Source of the DNA: Streptomyces parvus
GTDB lineage: Bacteria; Actinomycetota; Actinomycetes; Streptomycetales; Streptomycetaceae
Assembly: GCF_014648875.1 (NCBI RefSeq)
Contig: NZ_BMRY01000003.1
Location: 434,001 to 498,000, forward strand
Direction: 5' to 3'
DNA length: 64,000 nt
The notes under the pieces: model-generated
Told to the model about the DNA's origin: nothing
Database searches by the model: none
The model's input: the letters and a program-made list of their open reading frames with translations, nothing else
Translations under genes and position numbers: made by a program
Shown: piece by piece, positions 61,715 to 64,000 of the stretch
Numbering within the stretch: the stretch's first letter is position 1
Layout: each line of letters begins with the position of its first letter

Positions 61715-61915
61715 GTGAAGGCAACCAGCGCGTTCTGGCGCTGGGCGCTTTCACCGCGGACCAGCTTCCTCGCCTGGAGGCTCTCCAGGGCCAGCCACGA
61801 CACCATCTCCTTCGACGTCGCCTGGAGGGAGATCCGAATCCGCCAGCACCCGGAGGAGGTTTCATACCGGGAGGCCGGGCACCTCCCCCCACCACCGCGG
61901 CACACGGATGCCTGA
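61715..61915 (+). CDS. Small hypothetical protein
   Basis: 66 codons from GTG: VKATSAFWRWALSPRTSFLA, then DTISFDVAWREIRIRQHPEE. Arg/Trp-rich, with no signal or domain. It is spaced 40 bp after the operon and could be a real small gene or chance. The following 61916-62064 has no recognised feature. Confidence 0.35.
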   Translation: MKATSAFWRWALSPRTSFLAWRLSRASHDTISFDVAWREIRIRQHPEEVSYREAGHLPPPPRHTDA

Positions 61916-62064
61916 TAGAAGCACGGGCCTCTCCGAGGAAAGGATCCGCCGGTGGCTCGCCGAACAGTGAACCTCTGGCGGCGTACGGGTGCCGTCCATA
62001 CAGGTCATAGTGCTCCTATGGCACGTGAATGGGACGCCGCCTCAAAGTGGTCTAGGCAGCAAGG

Positions 62065-62091
62065 AAGGCCCTGGTCTGTGACCAGGGCCTT
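62065..62091 (-). terminator. Terminator of the tRNA-Gly gene
   Basis: Perfect 12-bp stem AAGGCCCTGGTC / GACCAGGGCCTT with a TGT loop, six bases beyond the encoded CCA. The same hairpin in diverged form accompanies all three tRNA fragments. Confidence 0.9.
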
Positions 62092-62096
62092 CGTCA

Positions 62097-62170
62097 TGGA
62101 GCGGGTGACGAGAATCGAACTCGCGCTCTGAGCTTGGGAAGCTCATGTTCTACCATTAAACTACACCCGC
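62097..62170 (-). tRNA. tRNA-Gly (anticodon CCC), CCA encoded
   Basis: Complete cloverleaf: acceptor GCGGGTG/CACCCGC, anticodon stem TGAGC/GCTCA with loop TTCCCAA (anticodon CCC), T-arm GCGAG-TTCGATT-CTCGT, discriminator T and genomic CCA. Length 74 with CCA. Its 3' half is the source of the three att-like copies in the window. Confidence 0.95.
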
Positions 62171-62407
62171 GAAGCATGCCGATCACCGGCTCTGCATCGT
62201 TCCACACTGTACCCCATGCCAGGCCCCCGGCGGATGCGCCGTGGGGCCTTCGTGTCGTGTGCCCGGGGAGGGGGGATGTGTGTACGGGGGTGTGATGGGC
62301 GGGAGTTGGGGGCGTAGCGTGGGTGGTCGGAGTGCCGCGTGGAGTGGCGTCCTGTTCATCCCCTAATGTGGCGGTCTCGTCCAGATGCCGGTTGGGGAAG
62401 GGACTTG

Positions 62408-62581
62408 ATGGAGTCGATGGAGCGCACCGTCGTCCGCTGTGCCGAAGGGCACGTTTTCACTACCTCGTCGTTTCCGATGCAGCAGCTCGGGGCCGACAGG
62501 ATCGGGCCGGGGCGGTTGATCCGGTGTCCCCGGTGCGCCCGGTTGCGGCAGGCCGTTCCCGTGGCGTTCGAGAAGCGGTAG
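62408..62581 (+). CDS. Small zinc-ribbon-like protein
   Basis: 57 residues from ATG preceded by GAAGGGA: MESMERTVVRCAEGHVFTTS then RLIRCPRCARLRQAVP. The CxxGH and CPRC knuckles suggest a zinc ribbon. Common next to core genes in Streptomyces; function unknown. Confidence 0.7.
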   Translation: MESMERTVVRCAEGHVFTTSSFPMQQLGADRIGPGRLIRCPRCARLRQAVPVAFEKR

Positions 62582-62730
62582 GTGGGAGCGGTAACGGCAG
62601 CGGTCGTCGTGGCTGAGCGGTCGCCGGCGGTAGTGGAGTCGTAGCCGAGCAGTAGTCGCGGAGACGTGGAGCGAGGGCGCGCGGGTGGTCCGGTTGGGGC
62701 GGGCTCGCGCGTTCTGCGTATCCTCGGGGC

Positions 62731-63306
62731 GTGCTTCTCTCAGACAAGGACATCCGGGCCGAGATCGACGCCGGGCGAGTCCGTATCGATCCGTACGACC
62801 CTTCGATGGTGCAACCGTCGAGCATCGACGTGCGGCTGGACCGCTTCTTCCGGGTGTTCGAGAACCACCGGTACCCGCACATCGACCCCGCCGTGGAGCA
62901 GCCCGATCTGACGCGGACCGTCGAGCCCGAGGGGGACGAGGCCTTCATCCTCCACCCCGGCGAGTTCGTGCTGGCGTCCACGTACGAGGTCATCTCGCTC
63001 CCCGACGATCTGGCCTCGCGGCTGGAGGGGAAGAGCTCCCTCGGCCGGCTCGGTCTGGTGACGCACTCGACGGCCGGGTTCATCGACCCCGGGTTCTCCG
63101 GGCACGTGACCCTGGAGCTGTCGAACCTCGCCACGCTGCCGATAAAGCTGTGGCCGGGGATGAAGATCGGGCAGCTGTGTCTGTTCCGGTTGAGCTCGTC
63201 CGCCGAGTTTCCCTACGGGTCCGAGCGGTACGGGTCGCGTTACCAGGGGCAGCGGGGGCCGACGGCCTCGCGGTCCTTCCAGAACTTCCATCGGACCCAG
63301 GTGTGA
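62731..63306 (+). CDS. dcd: dCTP deaminase
   Basis: 191 residues, full length for Dcd. Signature segments are [55 protein letters not shown] (catalytic Glu precedes the GKSS), and [13 protein letters not shown]. It converts dCTP to dUTP (or, in bifunctional forms, to dUMP), supplying dUMP for thymidylate synthesis. GTG start at 62731. It stands seven bases ahead of the phosphoribosyltransferase gene and is probably co-transcribed with it. Confidence 0.95.
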   Translation: MLLSDKDIRAEIDAGRVRIDPYDPSMVQPSSIDVRLDRFFRVFENHRYPHIDPAVEQPDLTRTVEPEGDEAFILHPGEFVLASTYEVISLPDDLASRLEGKSSLGRLGLVTHSTAGFIDPGFSGHVTLELSNLATLPIKLWPGMKIGQLCLFRLSSSAEFPYGSERYGSRYQGQRGPTASRSFQNFHRTQV

Positions 63307-63312
63307 TCGACC

Positions 63313-63813
63313 ATGGCTGCTGACGTGCGGGAAAACCTTACCTACGAGGGCTTCGGGCGTGCTGTGCGCGAGCTCGCCCAGGCCGTTGCCGACGATGGCT
63401 ATGAGCCGGATGTGGTGCTGAGCATCGCTCGCGGTGGCGTGTTCGTCGCCGGCGGGCTCGCCTACGCTCTCGACTGCAAGAACATCCACCTGGTGAATGT
63501 GGAGTTCTACACCGGGGTCGGTACCACCCTGGAAATGCCCGTCATGCTGGCGCCCGTCCCCAACGCGATCGACTTCTCCGACAAGAAGGTCCTGATCGCC
63601 GATGACGTCGCCGACACCGGCAAGACGCTCAAGCTCGTCCATGACTTCTGCGTCGACCATGTCGCCGAGGTGCGCAGCGCGGTCATCTACGAGAAGTCCC
63701 ACTCCCTCGTGAAGTGCGAGTACGTGTGGAAGAAGACCGACCAGTGGATCAACTTCCCCTGGTCCGTCGAGAAGCCCGTCGTTCGGCGGGACGGGCAGGT
63801 TCTCGACGCGTAG
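63313..63813 (+). CDS. Phosphoribosyltransferase family protein
   Basis: 166 residues. The PRPP-binding motif is VLIADDVADTGKTL (about 97-110), the first loop is VLSIARGGVFVAGGLAYAL, and the C-terminus is DQWINFPWS. It resembles the xanthine/hypoxanthine-type PRTase used in purine salvage (Gpt-like). ATG at 63313. It follows dcd directly, making a small nucleotide-metabolism unit. Confidence 0.9.
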   Translation: MAADVRENLTYEGFGRAVRELAQAVADDGYEPDVVLSIARGGVFVAGGLAYALDCKNIHLVNVEFYTGVGTTLEMPVMLAPVPNAIDFSDKKVLIADDVADTGKTLKLVHDFCVDHVAEVRSAVIYEKSHSLVKCEYVWKKTDQWINFPWSVEKPVVRRDGQVLDA

Positions 63814-63833
63814 GGCCTACGGAGACCCATGGG

Positions 63834-63869
63834 GAAGGCCCCGGAGCGCGGAAGCGTTCCGGGGCCTTC
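63834..63869. terminator. Terminator between the phosphoribosyltransferase and the convergent gene
   Basis: 12-bp perfect stem GAAGGCCCCGGA / TCCGGGGCCTTC with a 12-base loop, between convergent genes. Confidence 0.8.
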
Positions 63870-63884
63870 TCGCGTGTCACTCGC

Positions 63885-64000
63885 TCAGATCGTGCCCAGC
63901 TTGATGATCGACAGCAGCGCGATCAGCTGGATCGCCGACGCCCCCAGCGCCTTCGGCCACGGCAGGTCGTGCGACTTGCTCACCATCGACGTGAAAAGCG
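63885..64000 (-). CDS. C-terminus of a membrane protein (partial)
   Basis: The last 37 codons before TGA at 63885 read FTSMVSKSHDLPWPKALGAS then AIQLIALLSIIKLGTI. The end is a hydrophobic helix, so the protein is probably integral to the membrane. The gene extends past the right edge, and its family cannot be told. Confidence 0.6.
   Translation of the reverse strand, partial: LFTSMVSKSHDLPWPKALGASAIQLIALLSIIKLGTI

Overview
This is high-GC actinobacterial DNA, almost certainly a Streptomyces chromosome. The signs are the GC-rich third codon positions, frequent GTG starts, a conservon (sensor-like kinase / Roadblock / DUF742 / small GTPase / P450), Streptomyces-restricted DUF families (DUF6193, DUF6221, DUF6243, CU044_5270) and many two-component genes. 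The species cannot be read from the sequence.

Layout. 0-5 kb: the start of a molybdate-type lipoprotein gene, a TOBE-domain protein, a two-domain VOC protein, a TerC membrane protein, and an enoyl-CoA hydratase translationally coupled to a P450. 5.1-9.3 kb: a conservon with an unusual P450 lacking ExxR. 9.8-12.8 kb: a NarL-type two-component pair, a LuxR-type regulator and a small membrane protein. 12.8-23.4 kb: a seven-gene class II lanthipeptide operon in the order alpha precursor, LanM1, beta precursor, LanM2, C39-peptidase exporter LanT, and an ABC pair LanF/LanE. The two precursors carry the signatures of the two halves of a two-component lantibiotic, each is followed by a strong hairpin, and each has its own LanM downstream. 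23.5-25.7 kb: a LacI regulator divergent from a carbon-nitrogen hydrolase, with two perfect 18-bp palindromes between them. 26-34.5 kb: ordinary chromosome (EEP-family hydrolase, OmpR-type two-component system next to a D-Ala-D-Ala carboxypeptidase, old yellow enzyme, hypotheticals).

34.5-62.2 kb is the accessory region and its organisation is the main discovery here. A complete tRNA-Gly(CCC) lies at 62.1 kb on the minus strand. Three further copies of only its 3' half, each with the adjoining terminator hairpin, sit in the same orientation at 55.42, 49.26 and 36.36 kb. These look like att scars of elements that integrated into the tRNA, and they cut the region into modules. 62.1-55.4 kb carries a three-gene operon with a degenerate P-loop NTPase, a DUF4062/TIR-like gene interrupted by an amber codon, and IS/aminotransferase debris. 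55.4-49.3 kb carries a 1612-residue RHS polymorphic toxin and a DUF6193 protein. 49.3-36.3 kb carries an ECF sigma factor with a membrane partner, a PucR-controlled desaturase/reductase pair, a large secreted Fn3 protein, DUF6193 copies and a toxin-tail remnant with its probable immunity genes. No integrase is visible inside the window.

62.3-64 kb returns to core genes: a small zinc-ribbon protein, dCTP deaminase, a phosphoribosyltransferase, and the end of a membrane-protein gene.
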